A stretch of 64,000 bases of DNA. Source: Fennellomyces sp. T-0311 (Eukaryota > Mucoromycota > Mucoromycetes > Mucorales > Lichtheimiaceae). Position 1 is the first letter of the stretch; each line of letters starts with the position of its first letter. Below are positions 11,054-22,692 of this stretch, one piece after another. The stretch is from NCBI GenBank assembly GCA_025266875.1, contig JALLLT010000009.1:248001-312000 (forward strand), in the 5' to 3' direction. The notes below the pieces were generated by a model. The model was not told where the DNA came from. It saw only the letters and a program-made list of their open reading frames with translations, and searched no databases. Made by a program: the position numbers and the translations under genes.

Positions 11054-12145
11054 TTATCGTCTAGGACGGGGCTTGACCACGAACTGGTTGGGAGTCTTTC
11101 GGGTCTTACCACCCTTGGCCAGCACGCCCCAAGGTGATCGTGGATGCTTGTTACCCTTGGACTTACCACGACCACCACCGTGAGGATGGTCCGTCGAGTT
11201 CATGGCCACACCACGCACTGTGGGACGAATACCCATCCATCTGGATCGACCGGCCTTGCCGAGGGTTTCGTGCTGATGGTCGGGATTGCTTACTGCACCG
11301 ATAGTGGCACAGGCATCGACAGGGACTAATCGCACCTCGCCGCTGGACAGACGCACCTGTGCATATCCCGTCTCGCCCGTCTGGATGAGTTGTGCGTACG
11401 TGCCAGCCGCGCGGGCCATGATCGCCGGTCCATTGCGCTTCAGACCAATGTTGTGGATGATGGTGCCGACAGGGACCATCTTCAATGGCATACAGTTGCC
11501 CGGGTCGATGGAGACCGTGCGCGTAATGCCGTGTTCGTCCACTGTGTCCGTCTTATTCTGCTCTGCCCGATAGCTGATCAACTTATCTCCTGGCTTGACG
11601 CCCTGTGGGGCCACAATGTAACTCAGAGTGCCCGTCTGTTCGTGTCGCAGCAGTGCAATCCACGCGCTTCGTCCTGGATCGTGCTCCAAACGCTCCACAA
11701 TCTGCTGGCCTGGCTCTGCTCGATGCCAGTCGATAATACGAATACGTCGCTTGTGACCACCGCCGCGATGACGCACTGTGATACGACCGGTGTTGTTACG
11801 ACCACCCGTGCTTCGCTTAGCAACTGTCAACTTTCGCACAGCTTTGCCCTTGTACAAATGGTCGCGTGGTACGCGCTTCAACCAACGCTTGCCTGGTGTC
11901 GTTGGCTTGTATGTTTTGAACTGCTGCGCGGGTGTTGCCGATGCTTGTGCGCTGGCCGTAACGTTTCCCTGTGTGCTGAAACCGCTCACATAGGACGACT
12001 CTTCCTTTGTGACCTTGCTGCTGAATGAACGTAGGCTGCTCCACCGCAATGCCGCATTGTTGCTGACTACTTGTTGGCGCGCAATGGTGCAGGCATTGAA
12101 CCCGATTCTCTGTTGGAGCAGGCGGACACTGCCAAGTCGCAACAT
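11054..12145 (-). CDS. RML2: Mitochondrial large-subunit ribosomal protein uL2m
   Basis: Single exon, 363 residues from the ATG at 12145, which gives a basic, Ser-rich mitochondrial presequence (MLRLGSVRLLQQR...). An upstream ATG at 12190 would add 15 residues that spoil it. The ribosomal L2 body is complete: the RNA-binding N domain has TGGRNNTGRITVRHRGGG, and the C-terminal domain has the conserved MNSTDHPHGGGRGKSKG loop whose histidine sits near the peptidyl transferase centre. About 90 residues precede the core, as in yeast Rml2. It is a component of the mitoribosome large subunit. Intronless, unlike most neighbours. Confidence 0.96.
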   Translation of the reverse strand: MLRLGSVRLLQQRIGFNACTIARQQVVSNNAALRWSSLRSFSSKVTKEESSYVSGFSTQGNVTASAQASATPAQQFKTYKPTTPGKRWLKRVPRDHLYKGKAVRKLTVAKRSTGGRNNTGRITVRHRGGGHKRRIRIIDWHRAEPGQQIVERLEHDPGRSAWIALLRHEQTGTLSYIVAPQGVKPGDKLISYRAEQNKTDTVDEHGITRTVSIDPGNCMPLKMVPVGTIIHNIGLKRNGPAIMARAAGTYAQLIQTGETGYAQVRLSSGEVRLVPVDACATIGAVSNPDHQHETLGKAGRSRWMGIRPTVRGVAMNSTDHPHGGGRGKSKGNKHPRSPWGVLAKGGKTRKTPNQFVVKPRPRR

Positions 12146-12946
12146 TATATTTTTCTTTAAGGTCAAGGTTCCGCCAAAGAGGCCCGTCAAAATGAGGGAA
12201 AAACAACAGAGCGGTCACAGACAGCCCATATTGGTAGTCCGCATACACTGATTTTGCAGTGGTTGATTCGCCTGGCCGGGTTGGCCAGTGTTGTATAAAT
12301 ACATGCGCCTTCGTCTGTCCGAGACCCGGTTGTTTGTGTATGTGCTTGACCATGGATGCTCCAAAGGCACCCGAAATGACAATTCGGTGTTGAGACCCAC
12401 AACAATAGGGATCTATACGTAGCTTAAAGAATGCTCTTTTAGAAGCAACCTTATTCCGTGACGCTTGCCATACAGTTCAATCGATCGATCAATAAGTTTA
12501 TTCCAAACATCTACGATCTCCGGCATCTACTATATATATCTCCTCTCCTATTATCTTTTATTTATGAAGGATACTGTAAGAGCGTCCCAGTAGAGTGGTA
12601 CGTCGCTAAAAATACTCCCATTTGACGTATTTCTTCCCCTTCTTTGATTTGCTTGGAGCATATGAATAGTGATCAGTGGTAGAGCAACTGATTGCCATGG
12701 CTAAACGGATGGTTGACAACTTGATGAACGTTGAATGGTAACTGGTGCCATAGTAAGCAGATCATTCCATCCATTCTAAGCAACCGGCCACACGGTCCAA
12801 CTCAACATATAGCTGCAAATAAGCATGTTTATGTTGCACATCATACAAAAAGAATCATTCGCTAACGGCTACACGGGTATTCAAAGGAAAGGGAGGCAAG
12901 CAAGGATGGTATAGATGCAGAGAAAAGCTAGAGTATGTCAAACCAT
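12146..12946. other. Intergenic
   Basis: Contains the uL2m promoter and the 3' flank of the WC-2 gene. AT-rich (TATATATATC near 12530). No gene or repeat is supported. Confidence 0.4.
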
Positions 12947-13981
12947 TCAAGCACTTGGTTGTTCGGGCTGGGGCTGCTTTTGAGACTTTGCCCATCGTAG
13001 GCCACATGCATTGCAGAGACTAATCCAAGAGACCGGTTAGTCCGGCGCATTACAACCAACAGACCGTGCATATCACTTACGTCTTGGATCCCATCGGACC
13101 CTTTCTCCATTCAGGCGAATCCGTGGTGCCGCAGCCAGTGCAGACGCGCTGCTGCTTCTCCACCTCAACACGTTTCTACATACACAGGCATCAGCGCCAA
13201 GCAGTGGAGCAAAGCGCGTTATACGTACCTTCTTGTTCCTTCTCTGGTGTTCTTCAGGTGCAGGTTCCTTATCCACAGGGCCAACGATGCTAGGCAAATC
13301 GCCCGCACGCTCGGGAGTAATGTTCAGCAGCTCACCCTCGAGACCCATTGAAATACCACGCGAGCGTTCACCATATTCGTAATGAAGACCGGTGAACAAG
13401 GACAATGTCTCTGAGATATCGTAAGAGGTGTTGATACCTGGAGTGTAGACAAAGGGAGCGGTAGGTTCGACAGTGTCGCTATCCTCTTCTTCGAGTTCAT
13501 GCAGCTTTTGCTTGAGAGCTTCGTTCTCCATCTTGAGCTCCAAGAAAGCCTCCATAGTACGCGTAGCCGTCACGGGGATGACACGCGTTGTGCCAAAGAA
13601 GCAGTTCTTGTAAAAGTGGCCCGTCGTCTCGACCATGACGTACTTGCCGTCCTTGCCCTGCATTCGAAACACAGCCTTGAGGGATCCCATTTGGTCTTTG
13701 CTTGCCCGGAATTGACGACTGAACGAATCGACATCGTCCACGTGAATGAATTCGGTGAATCGATGGTTGGTCATTTCGGCAGGTTCGTATCCGAGACATT
13801 CGCTTGATGCAGGTGAACAATAGACAATGTTGCTCTCGGCCGTCAAGACATGGACAATATCTCTGAGCTCGTCCAGAATACTCTGGGACCAGTTCTTGCG
13901 ACGGGTGAATTCGGCTGCTTTCATCATTTGAGGCGCATTATTGACGGTGGTCAGCTGCTGTTGCTCTGCGACAGTATTCAT
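12947..13981 (-). CDS. wc-2: White collar 2-like PAS/GATA zinc-finger protein
   Basis: Three exons: 13981-13229, 13175-13081, 13019-12947; 306 residues. A PAS domain at about residues 30-150 contains [20 protein letters not shown] and the LGYEPAEM segment. A single GATA finger follows, CX2CX18CX2C (CTGCG...LCNACG), its last CX2C falling in the final exon. WC-2 pairs with the flavin photoreceptor WC-1; together they bind light-responsive promoters in fungi, and in ascomycetes they drive the circadian clock. The LOV flavin-binding cysteine motif is absent, as expected for WC-2. The protein is shorter than the Neurospora one because long disordered tails are missing. Mucoromycotina usually have several wc-2 paralogues; which one this is cannot be told. 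Confidence 0.93.
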
Positions 13982-14917
13982 TTTGGCACACACGTTTCTT
14001 TTTGTATAATGAAGAAAAAAAAAAAAGGAAAGAATCGAAAATTTGAGTTCGTTTATATGGACAACCGCCCCAATCAAAAGAAAAACAGCCATGCAGTGTC
14101 CTACGATCAATGCTGCACTTGTTGATCGTTGACGTTGTGCAACTCGACGCCCTTTTATGGCGAAGCACTTGGACTCTATTTGTCCATGTGCAATGGATGG
14201 TGCCAACTACTTGCGCATACATGCATACTTTTGTGCGCCAGAAGCACCCGACCCAGTGTGGCAATCCGTTTAGAGTGCCCTGTCGACTGTTTCATCCAGT
14301 ATTCCGTGAGAATCAGTGTCACAATGAAGGCGAGCGATCCAAGGAGAGAAGGGGTGGGTCCGCTGATGTTGCGCGAACAAGCTTATTCAGAAGCACCGGT
14401 CCAAAGCTTTGGATTTGGGAACCAGAATCTTTTCTTTCTAAAACATCTGAACCCCCTCAGGCAACTCTATCTGCAAGCCAAAACAAGTCTCTTTAAGGGA
14501 GTGTATATGTTCTGGAGAAGGGAGGAGCGTGGGAATGCACACCCATTTAGGTAAAAAACATCTTTATCCCTCCATCGACTCCCCGCATCCCAACCTAGCT
14601 TCCTTAAAAGATGCCCAGTTAGCGCTGCTATGCATCATTTCACGTGTGATTTGAATATGCTCTTTGTTATCCTACAGCTTGGAAAAAGATTTTGGTTTGC
14701 ACCGATCCAACCGACATCACAACCGGAGCAAGAAGGAAGCACACCGTTTTTGGAGTTGAAATAACTTTATGGTACAGAAAAATCAGCATGGGCTATATAT
14801 AAAAGCAAACCGACAATGACAGGTATATAGTACAACAGCGAATAATAAAGAGTAAGGCGTATGATGGACAAAATGAGGTATACAAAGGAAAATGAAAGGG
14901 GCCCCCTTTTGTGGAGG
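13982..14917. other. Intergenic, upstream of the WC-2 gene
   Basis: Contains a poly-A run at 14013-14024 and a TATA-like TTTATGG near 14153. Overlapping frames on + lack support and are treated as spurious. Confidence 0.4.
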
Positions 14918-16718
14918 TTAAGGCTGGGCAGTCTTTTCATCCTTGTAACTTGATGAAAATGAGCTGATTTGGGTGCCCTCGGTAGTAGCTTGGTCTCCGG
15001 TAATCACGTTGAATACTTCGTTTTCGATCGTAATCCGAGGTCCTCTGAACCACTTTCGAGCATCGACCGCGAACCAGATACCAGCAAAAGTAATGATGGC
15101 ACCAAGAACAACAACGGCATAATTCATGTTTGTGGGTGTCACAGGCACTTCATAGGGGCTACAACAAAAGTAAGTATAAACAGGCTCACATGGTCGATTC
15201 GAGTAAGTAAACTTACAAGAGGAAGGAGACGACGATAAAGCCAATCCATGCACAAGCGATGGATCCAACCAAAGTAGACCATCGACCCAGATTGAACGGA
15301 CCAGGTTCAAAGCGGTTGCGACCAATGGTAATGCGGCAAAAGATGGGGATACCGTACGCAATGTAGATACCAATGCTAGCCAAGTTGAATACGGCATCCA
15401 GAGCAGCTTGGTCAATGAAACCCAGCAAACCAAGGAGCGCGGAACCAAGGACATTGAGCCAAACGGCATTGACAGGCGTCTGCGTATGGGAGTTGACCGT
15501 GTCCCAAAGTTTGGCAAAAGGCAAAGCACCATCGCGTGCAAAAGCAAAAATGACGCGAGAAGTGGCAATGACGGCGGATGATCCGGTGAAAAGCTGGACA
15601 AGAATGACAAGCATCCATAGACCAAGCGTGGCTTGTTTGCCGCAAGAAGTGTACATGATGGCAATCATTGGCATGCCAAGGTCAGAGTTCAATGCAGCAT
15701 CGATGTCGGATACGCTGAATGTTGCGGCGAGTAGAATCAACCATCCAGCAATCACCGTCGAGACGACAGACATAATGATAGCACGAGGACCGGCACGGGA
15801 GGCATCTCGACACTCCTCGGCAATGTTGCATGCCGCACCGTAGCCGCAAAGGGTCCACATGGCATTGAGCATGCCCAAGACATAGGAGAAGCCATCGTTC
15901 CATCCAGAATAGCTGTTGTCCCAGGTGGTAAACACAAACGATCCAGTGTTGCGTTCCGAAGGTATGGCAAAGAGACAGATGATGACGATCACTGTGGCGA
16001 CCAGGTTCAAAAGGACGTAAAAGTTGTTGATGACGGCGAGAATCTTGGTAGGAAGCGATCCGATGATGCCGTGAAGAATGAGGAAGCCAAAGTAAAGACC
16101 CAGCATTTGTTCAAAAGTCGGTTGGAAGCGGAAATCCGTGGCCAAGGTAACCCAAGCAAAGACCATTTGTGTCAAGCTCCAGTCAATGGATGCAACAAGT
16201 GCCACGTTGCCAACAACGTTGAACCACCCTGTCATCCATGTCACCAGGGGCATAAATTTCATGTCGGTATCGGATCGCATGGACATTTTGGCTGCAAAGT
16301 AGTATAAACCTCCAGTCGTTGGCATCGAAGAGCAAAGTTCACCAAGCATCAGTGCGACTATACTTTGTTATTAGAATACAACCCATCTAGGATATTTTGC
16401 TGCTTCACTTACCACTCATGACAAAGCTTGCAGCAGTCAACCTTTTTTTGTTATAAGTCATTCGCTCACATAAATCGTGCATGCTGGCTCCTCTTACCAT
16501 CCCCATATCATACTGACAGGGCCGCCATGAGACATTGGAAAGTTGATACTGGCCGAGACCGAAGCGAGAACACCCATCATGGAAAAGGCAAAGCAAAACA
16601 ACGACAAAGAGTTGAACTCACGCTTGAATTCCTGCTTATAGCCGAGGGCGGCGAGTTTTTGTGCATCTTCTTCCAGAAATTCAAAGGACGCCTTTTCAAG
16701 CTGTGCAGGGCGTGACAT
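14918..16718 (-). CDS. APC-superfamily amino acid/GABA/choline permease
   Basis: Four exons: 16718-16498, 16441-16413 (29 nt), 16357-15217, 15158-14918; 543 residues in frame. The N terminus (ALGYKQEFKREFNSLSLFCFAF) and the CSSMPTTGGLYYFAA block are hallmarks of the fungal amino acid/choline/GABA permease group (UGA4, HNM1 type). About twelve hydrophobic helices can be counted. The cytosolic tail begins after ARKWFRGPR. The 29-nt micro-exon encodes part of the first re-entrant region and is supported because frame and family sequence both run through it. The substrate cannot be decided from sequence. It is divergent from a MATE exporter across 409 bp. Confidence 0.9.
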
Positions 16719-17127
16719 GGTAAAAGGATGATGATATCGTACTTTTTTTATGCGAGATCAATGGGGTCATTTTATATAGTGTGCCCAGAATATGGAGTAA
16801 ATGTAACTGATGTGTCGGAGAAAGTTGATACGCGGAAACCAAATAGATAAAAGCAAAGCAAGTTTATTATCACCGCCTTATCTAGTTTTTGTAACGTAAA
16901 ACTTTTGAAAATCGGGCAACAGCGCTTTGACATTGGTATGTCATCTTTTCAGGCAAGTGCTTTTTTATCTATCTGCGTCACAGTACCTCCCTATTTTTAC
17001 GTAAAACGCACAGCTTTCCAATCTATTAGGCCACGATATTTAAAACTGTTTACTCCGTTCTCATCTCCTTTTGTGCTGTTTTTTTTCTATATCCTTTTCC
17101 CTGTCATACAACCTTATCTGTTAAACA
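16719..17127. promoter_or_regulatory. Divergent promoter region of the permease and MATE genes
   Basis: 409 bp separates the start codons of two divergently transcribed transporter genes. On - there is a TATA-like CTATATAAA at 16779-16771, about 55 bp before the permease ATG. A pyrimidine-rich tract just before 17128 fits a leader of the MATE gene. Shared regulation is possible but unproven. Confidence 0.5.
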
Positions 17128-18693
17128 ATGACAATTGCCCTTCCTGACGATGAAAGTCGGCCTATTCTGTCCAAGGACTATCATCTTAATTACGCAACAC
17201 CAAGTATATCCAAAGAGTTATGGACTCTCACAAAGACTTCCATCCCTGTTATCCTCGCATACATGCTTCAGAACTCACTTCAAACTGGATGCGTACTGAT
17301 TGTTGGTCGTATTGGTGCCGAGGAACTCGCTGCTTCTGCCTTTGCGTTCATGTTTGCTATGGTCACCGGTTGGGTACTTGCGCTCGGTGGATCCACTGCA
17401 CTTGGTAAGCCCAATGTTTTTGTTTTGTTTATCGAAACAACAATTGACCACGCGATAACGTAATAGACACGCTATGTTCACAATCATGGACTGCCTCCGA
17501 TAACCCACATGAAGTGGGCATTCTTTTACAGCGCGCATATCTCGTCCTTTTACTTTTGTTCGTCCCCATTGCTGCCTTGTGGATTTTCGTTGAGCCTGTC
17601 TTACTTTCCCTTGGACAGGAGCTTGTGTTGAGCCAGATGACACAAGTGTTTTTACGATATCTGACCGCAGGTAGGTCAATGGTTGCACAAGCAATCTGAA
17701 GATCTTGTCTAACTGGAAAAAAAAGGTGCACCGGCCTACATCTGCTTTGAGGCTACCAAAAAGTATCTCCAAGCCCAAGGAATCATGCATGCAGGCACCT
17801 ATGTGCTTTTGATCTGCTCTCCCATCAATCTTGCGCTGAACTATTTGTTTGTGTGGCAATGGAACTATGGTTTCATTGGTGCGCCGATCGCCACATCGAT
17901 CACTTACTGGCTCATGTTTATTCTGCTGATCGGTTACATTGCATTTATTGATGGTTCAGCCGCGTGGGGTGGCTTCAGTCGACGCGCATTCCAAAACTGG
18001 GTTCCTTTCCTCAAGCTAGTGGGCCCTGGCATTCTGATGGTCGGAACCGAGTGGATTGCCTTTGAGATTGTTGCTCTCGCCGCGGGTCGTTTGGGAACAA
18101 CGTCCTTGGCTGCTCAAAGCGTTATCATGACAACGGATCAAGTACTGAATACGATTCCATTTGGTATTTCGATCGCAACATCCAATCGTGTTGGCAACTT
18201 ACTCGGAAGCGCGTGGCCCGTCGGTGCCAAATTCTCTGCCAATCTCAGTGCCATGCTAGCTGCCAGCATTGGCATGGTCATCATGGTCATCATGTTGATT
18301 GCCCGAGATTCGTTCGGTTATCTGTTTTCAGATGAAGAATCCGTGGTAGATCTCGTCGGTGATGTCCTTCCTTGGGTAGCCGCATTCCAGATTGCCGATG
18401 GTGTTGCTGGATCATGCGGCGGTTCGCTTCGTGGTATGGGTAACCAGCATCTGGGCGCTATCGTCAATCTTGTCAGTTACTATATCCTGGCGTTGCCGTT
18501 GGGTATCTATCTTGCTTTCCAACATCATCTTGGCCTGGCTGGTCTTTGGGTCGGTCAATGCGTGGCTCTGTTTCTGGTCGGCGGCGTGGAATGGCTGATT
18601 ATTCTGCGCACAAACTGGAACAAGGAGGTGGAAAAGTGCTTTGAGCGTGTACGTTCAGAACAGAAAGCGCAAGGCGATGACGAAGAACTGTAG
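17128..18693 (+). CDS. MATE-family multidrug/toxin extrusion transporter
   Basis: Three exons: 17128-17404, 17467-17670, 17726-18693; 482 residues. The MATE fold appears as two six-helix halves. Typical family segments are PVILAYMLQNSLQ, the exon-1/2 junction motif ALDTLCSQS, the CFEATKKYLQAQG block in the first half, and ATSNRVGNLLGSA in the second. MATE proteins export organic cations and other compounds using H+ or Na+ gradients, at the plasma membrane or vacuole. The length and twelve helices match fungal members. Splice phases are consistent at both introns. Confidence 0.93.
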
Positions 18694-18784
18694 ATATTTA
18701 ACCTTTTTTTTAAAAATCACTTTTAAATTCAAAATAAAATAGTAACTTGCTTTAATAATTTCACGCCAAAGTCTTGTTTGAATC

Positions 18785-20641
18785 ATGTCAAATATTTATG
18801 CTTTGGAGCCACATACAAAGTAAATCCACAACGAACAACCCAGCAATCGACATGCTCATGACCCAATTCAAACTAGTGGCAAAGTCATTCTCCATACCAC
18901 CGCGGGTGATGTAGAGATCGAGCTTTGGGGCAAAGAAACTCCCAGAGCAGCGCGCAATTTTATTCAACTTTGCATGGAAGGCTATTATGACAACACCATT
19001 TTTCATCGCATTGTGCCTCATTTCATTATTCAAGGTGGCGATCCATCTGGGACTGGTCAAGGTACTGTGCTTCAAGAGACGCGTTTCTGTTTCGTGTGTT
19101 GCAATTATTCTAATCATTGGAAAAAAAAAGGTGGTGAATCGATTTACGAGGATGAAGCGTTTCCACCGGAATACCATTCGCGTTTACGCTTCAATCGACG
19201 TGGTCTTGTTGGCATGGCCAATATGGGTGATTCAGAGCAAGCAAGTCAATTTTTCATTACGCTCGATACGGCCGAAGAGCTGACAAAAACGCATACATTA
19301 TTTGGACGAGTAAGCGCGGGATCGTCAAGGAGCAAAAAAAAAGATTTACGTATCTGTTGCTAGGTAGCGGGTGACACCATCTACAATGTGCTCAAGATGG
19401 GGGAGATGCAAACGGATGCGAACGAACGGCCGCTGTATCCACCGCGGGTCAAAACGACAGAAGTGGTCTTGAACCCTTTTGACGATATCGTCCCAAGAAT
19501 CTCTGAGCGGGAGAGGAAGCACGCTCGGGCGCTCGAGAAACAAAAGGCACTGGCGGAACAAGATGCCAAGAAGAAGAAGAAAAAGGAGAAAAAGTAAGAG
19601 CTGCTTGGTTGTTCCTGGAATGCGGTTGGTTATTGATCATCCCACCAGACAATTAAACCTGCTATCGTTTGGTGAAGAAGCCGAAGAGATGGAGGTCGAG
19701 TCAAACAAGGGAATGAAGAGCAGCCACGATTTCCTTCCCGAGGACAAGCAAGTACCGCCTGTCGAGTTACCTCCTCCCAAGACGGTCGAAAAGAAGCGCA
19801 AGGAACCGAGCCCACCGCCCAAGGAAGAGAAATCTGTCAAGCACGACGAGCCAAGCAAGAAAAAGGAAAGGCAGCGGGCAGAGAGGTAGGCGACTACTCG
19901 GAACTGTGTTGGGCGCACATGGCAACTAACGTGCAAAACACAGCTCGCATCAAAGCGAGATCGAGAAACTCAAGCACGATATCCGGCAGATGGAGCACGA
20001 TCGACGCGAGGAGCGCGAGGGCAGATGGAGCGACAAGAAGGAGAAAAAGAAGTTGTCGCTGATTGAGGAGCAACGACAGAAATATGCTCGGCGTGGGGCT
20101 GCCCAAGTGGGCGGCATGAAAGAACGCAAGCGAAAAGGCGGTGACGATGTAGGCGGGCGATCTCATTGGGAAAACTGGGGGAAGCACTCACTAGTATACG
20201 ATAACATAGACGCTGTCAAAACTACTGGCATTCCAAAAGAAGCTCTCGACGGCGGAGCCCGAGGGCAGCACAGAGCCGAAGAAAGAGGCGCGACCGCCAT
20301 GCAAACTACATCTCATTCCCAACTGCGAGTCGTGCCATGACACGACGCAGGACGAGGCGATGGAAGAGACGGACGAAGGATGGATGACGCATAAGCTTGT
20401 GTTCGAAAAAGATAAGAAGGGAAAGGACTTTATGCAGCGTACAGAATCGGTGGATGATTATTTGGTGCTTGACCCGCGGGCGCGCAATGAACAAGCAGAA
20501 CAGCAAGAGCGAGAAAAAAGAAAGGGGAAGCAAGGCCACGGAGGCCAGACATTCCGGAAGAGGGAGCGAGAACACAGAGATGATGATAGAAGAAGGGATG
20601 ATAGGAAACGATCTCGAGATGATTATTACAAAAGACGATAA
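18785..20641 (+). CDS. CWC27: Spliceosomal cyclophilin CWC27
   Basis: Seven exons: 18785-18819, 18877-19061, 19131-19309, 19364-19593, 19649-19885, 19944-20148, 20210-20641; 500 residues. A cyclophilin domain spans about residues 10-165 (VEIELWGKETPRAARNF, FHRIVPHFIIQGGDPSGTG, MANM...SQFFITL). It is followed by the CWC27 signature LLSFGEEAEE, a charged coiled-coil region, KLHLIPNCESC and the DEGWMTH block, then an RD/RS-like basic tail. CWC27 is a component of activated (Bact) spliceosomes. Its PPIase pocket is degenerate in several species; here the catalytic Arg of FHR is kept. Intron phases agree at all six junctions. Confidence 0.95.
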
Positions 20642-20730
20642 TGACTATTTGCGATCGCTTGGCTGGCGTATGTGTGCGTGTTGTTTGCGTGTGTGATGTG
20701 CTATTTTTGTTTTCTGCCTGGTATATTGCA

Positions 20731-22692
20731 TTAACGATCATCGCCCGAGTCCCGGCGCTTGCCTTTGTCCTGCGACGACGATGACCCTTCTGCCGCATCG
20801 TCATGTTTCCGCTTGGTGCCCCGCACAGCCTCACTTTCGCTTGATTGACCGTTGCCGCCGCTACTACTACTACTACTGCTGCTGCTTTGCGGCTCGGGGC
20901 CGTTGCTTTCGGTCTGCGTTGTCCCGGTGGGGCTGGCTGGTGTTCGTGAGCGTGGTCTGCGGGATGGGCTGATATCCGCCGCAGCCAATACCGATCCCAG
21001 AAAGTGATTAATAAGGCTCATGCCCTGGACAACACGTGCGGTGCGTAAAACTCGACGGTACAGCTGCACATGTTCCTGTTTCAGACAACCACATTTAGCC
21101 CCATCAGCCCTCGTCTGTGCCCAGCACGCACTTACTTCATTGTTAGGCGATCGATCCCCGGCCCGCAGCGCCTCCGACATTTCCTGCAGACGAGGCACCA
21201 CATCTGTCATGAGCGTGGCCAGCTCATCCAGCACCATGCCAACGGCCGCGGTCTGGCTGTTGCCGTTACTTCGAAGTCGTGATCGGATCTCCTGGTTCTG
21301 CTCGGGCGGCGTGGTGGATGCAGTAGCAATGCCGTGAATACCTTTGCATGAACGGTGAGATGACGTCGTGGGTGACAACAAACAAGAGCGGGAGGGGGGG
21401 AGAGCGACTTACTTTGATCAGGCGGGGTGTCCAGTATCGTTCTCACGTTCCGCATACAGCTCATTGTTCGCATGAGCCGCACTTCGACGGAGGGCTGTCC
21501 AAAGGGTTAGCTGGTTAATTTAAGCGGGACAAAACATTTGCGACGTACGGGGAATTGGCCGCCTGTCGCGGAACGAATATCTGAGGGATTAGATGGGCCC
21601 AGATCGGAGGCGCTTCGTGGACCCAAAGTGAATTCAAACGGTGATCTACTAGGTGAGGTGTTGCTGGTGTTGGATGTCGCAGTCGATTCTCGTACGCGCG
21701 CACGAGGAATTGAGCTGTTTTGAGTAGGTTGGGAAGGAGTCTACATGTAAAAAAAAAAAATTCATGTCAATCCATCCGCCAACGCCCGCCGCGCTTGGTC
21801 GCTCTTACCGATGGTCGACCGTTGCTAGCGTTTGTGTTTCCCGGGCTGGTGCGCGAGCGTGGAGGAGTGGCTAGATTTGTCGTCGGGAACAGATTTCCCA
21901 AGCCGTCCATCAACGATGATAGATGCTACTCGTCACATGGTGAGCCGTCTGCGCGCCTGAAGATATATATAAAAAGAAACATACATGGCCCGGATCACCG
22001 ACGTCCAAGGTGATGAATGTGTATCCTTCCATCGCGGGCGGTCTTCCGGTGATGGGGAACAGGCGTGAAAACGGGATCCGCTGAGCAAATGATCGTCGGT
22101 TGCTGCTGCTCTGTGGACGTGGATCGTCTGTCGAAAGGCGTTCGTCAAGACATAATCACCAACCCCTATATATGATCTCAACCTACCATTTTGTGGATTC
22201 TGTGGCACATCAGCAGGACGGACAACCAAGTGCACCACTTTTCCATTATCAAGGTTGGCTAGCAAAGGGGAAACAACAAAAAAACGTTATCTTGCTGTTC
22301 ACAAAGCGTGCGAGGAAGAGCTAGATTCCGGTCTGACCACACCCCGTTGCCGACGCTTTCCATGCTTCGAATCCTCGCAATGCCGTTGAAAAAAGGCGAT
22401 AAAATAAAGAAAAAAGGAATGTTTCATTACCGTAATCCGTTAGATTCTTCTCATCTTTGAGCACTTTTCCTTGGAAAATAAGTCGTTGCCGTTGGCTCTC
22501 TACTTGAAACGCGCTCTGAACTGCCTGCTTAAGGTCAAGTACTGATGCATCTCGAGAAATGGTAACTGGCTTTGTTTGCTGTTCAAGTGATTTTATACGT
22601 AATGCCATTACGGTCGATGGGATCTCTGATGATTCTGCCTGTTTGGCTACGGCCGTGGGTTGACCGTTGTTAGATGTCTCGTCGCCCGACAT
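20731..22692 (-). CDS. BAG6/Scythe-like ubiquitin-like domain protein
   Basis: Eight exons: 22692-22431, 22258-22187, 22127-21985, 21925-21809, 21740-21549, 21494-21413, 21341-21136, 21075-20731; 472 residues. The N-terminal ubiquitin-like fold (residues about 25-105) has QRLIFQGKVLKDEKNLTDYG and VVHLVVRP, closest in style to BAG6. Pro/Ser-rich linkers follow, then a helical region (LDELATLMTDVVPRLQEMSE; VQGMSLINHFLG) like that of BAG6-type proteins, then an acidic/basic tail. BAG6 handles tail-anchored and mislocalised proteins. The BAG6 assignment is moderate; a UBL protein is certain. A further in-frame ATG at 22821 would add 43 residues; 22692 is preferred because the UBL family usually starts close to the domain. 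Confidence 0.8.

Noticed and set aside
11286..12028. Overlapping + frames of up to 212 residues
   Set aside because: Complement of the highly conserved uL2m coding sequence.
14110..14554. Two overlapping + frames of 128 and 141 residues
   Set aside because: They overlap each other in different frames, lack domains and lie in the WC-2 upstream region.
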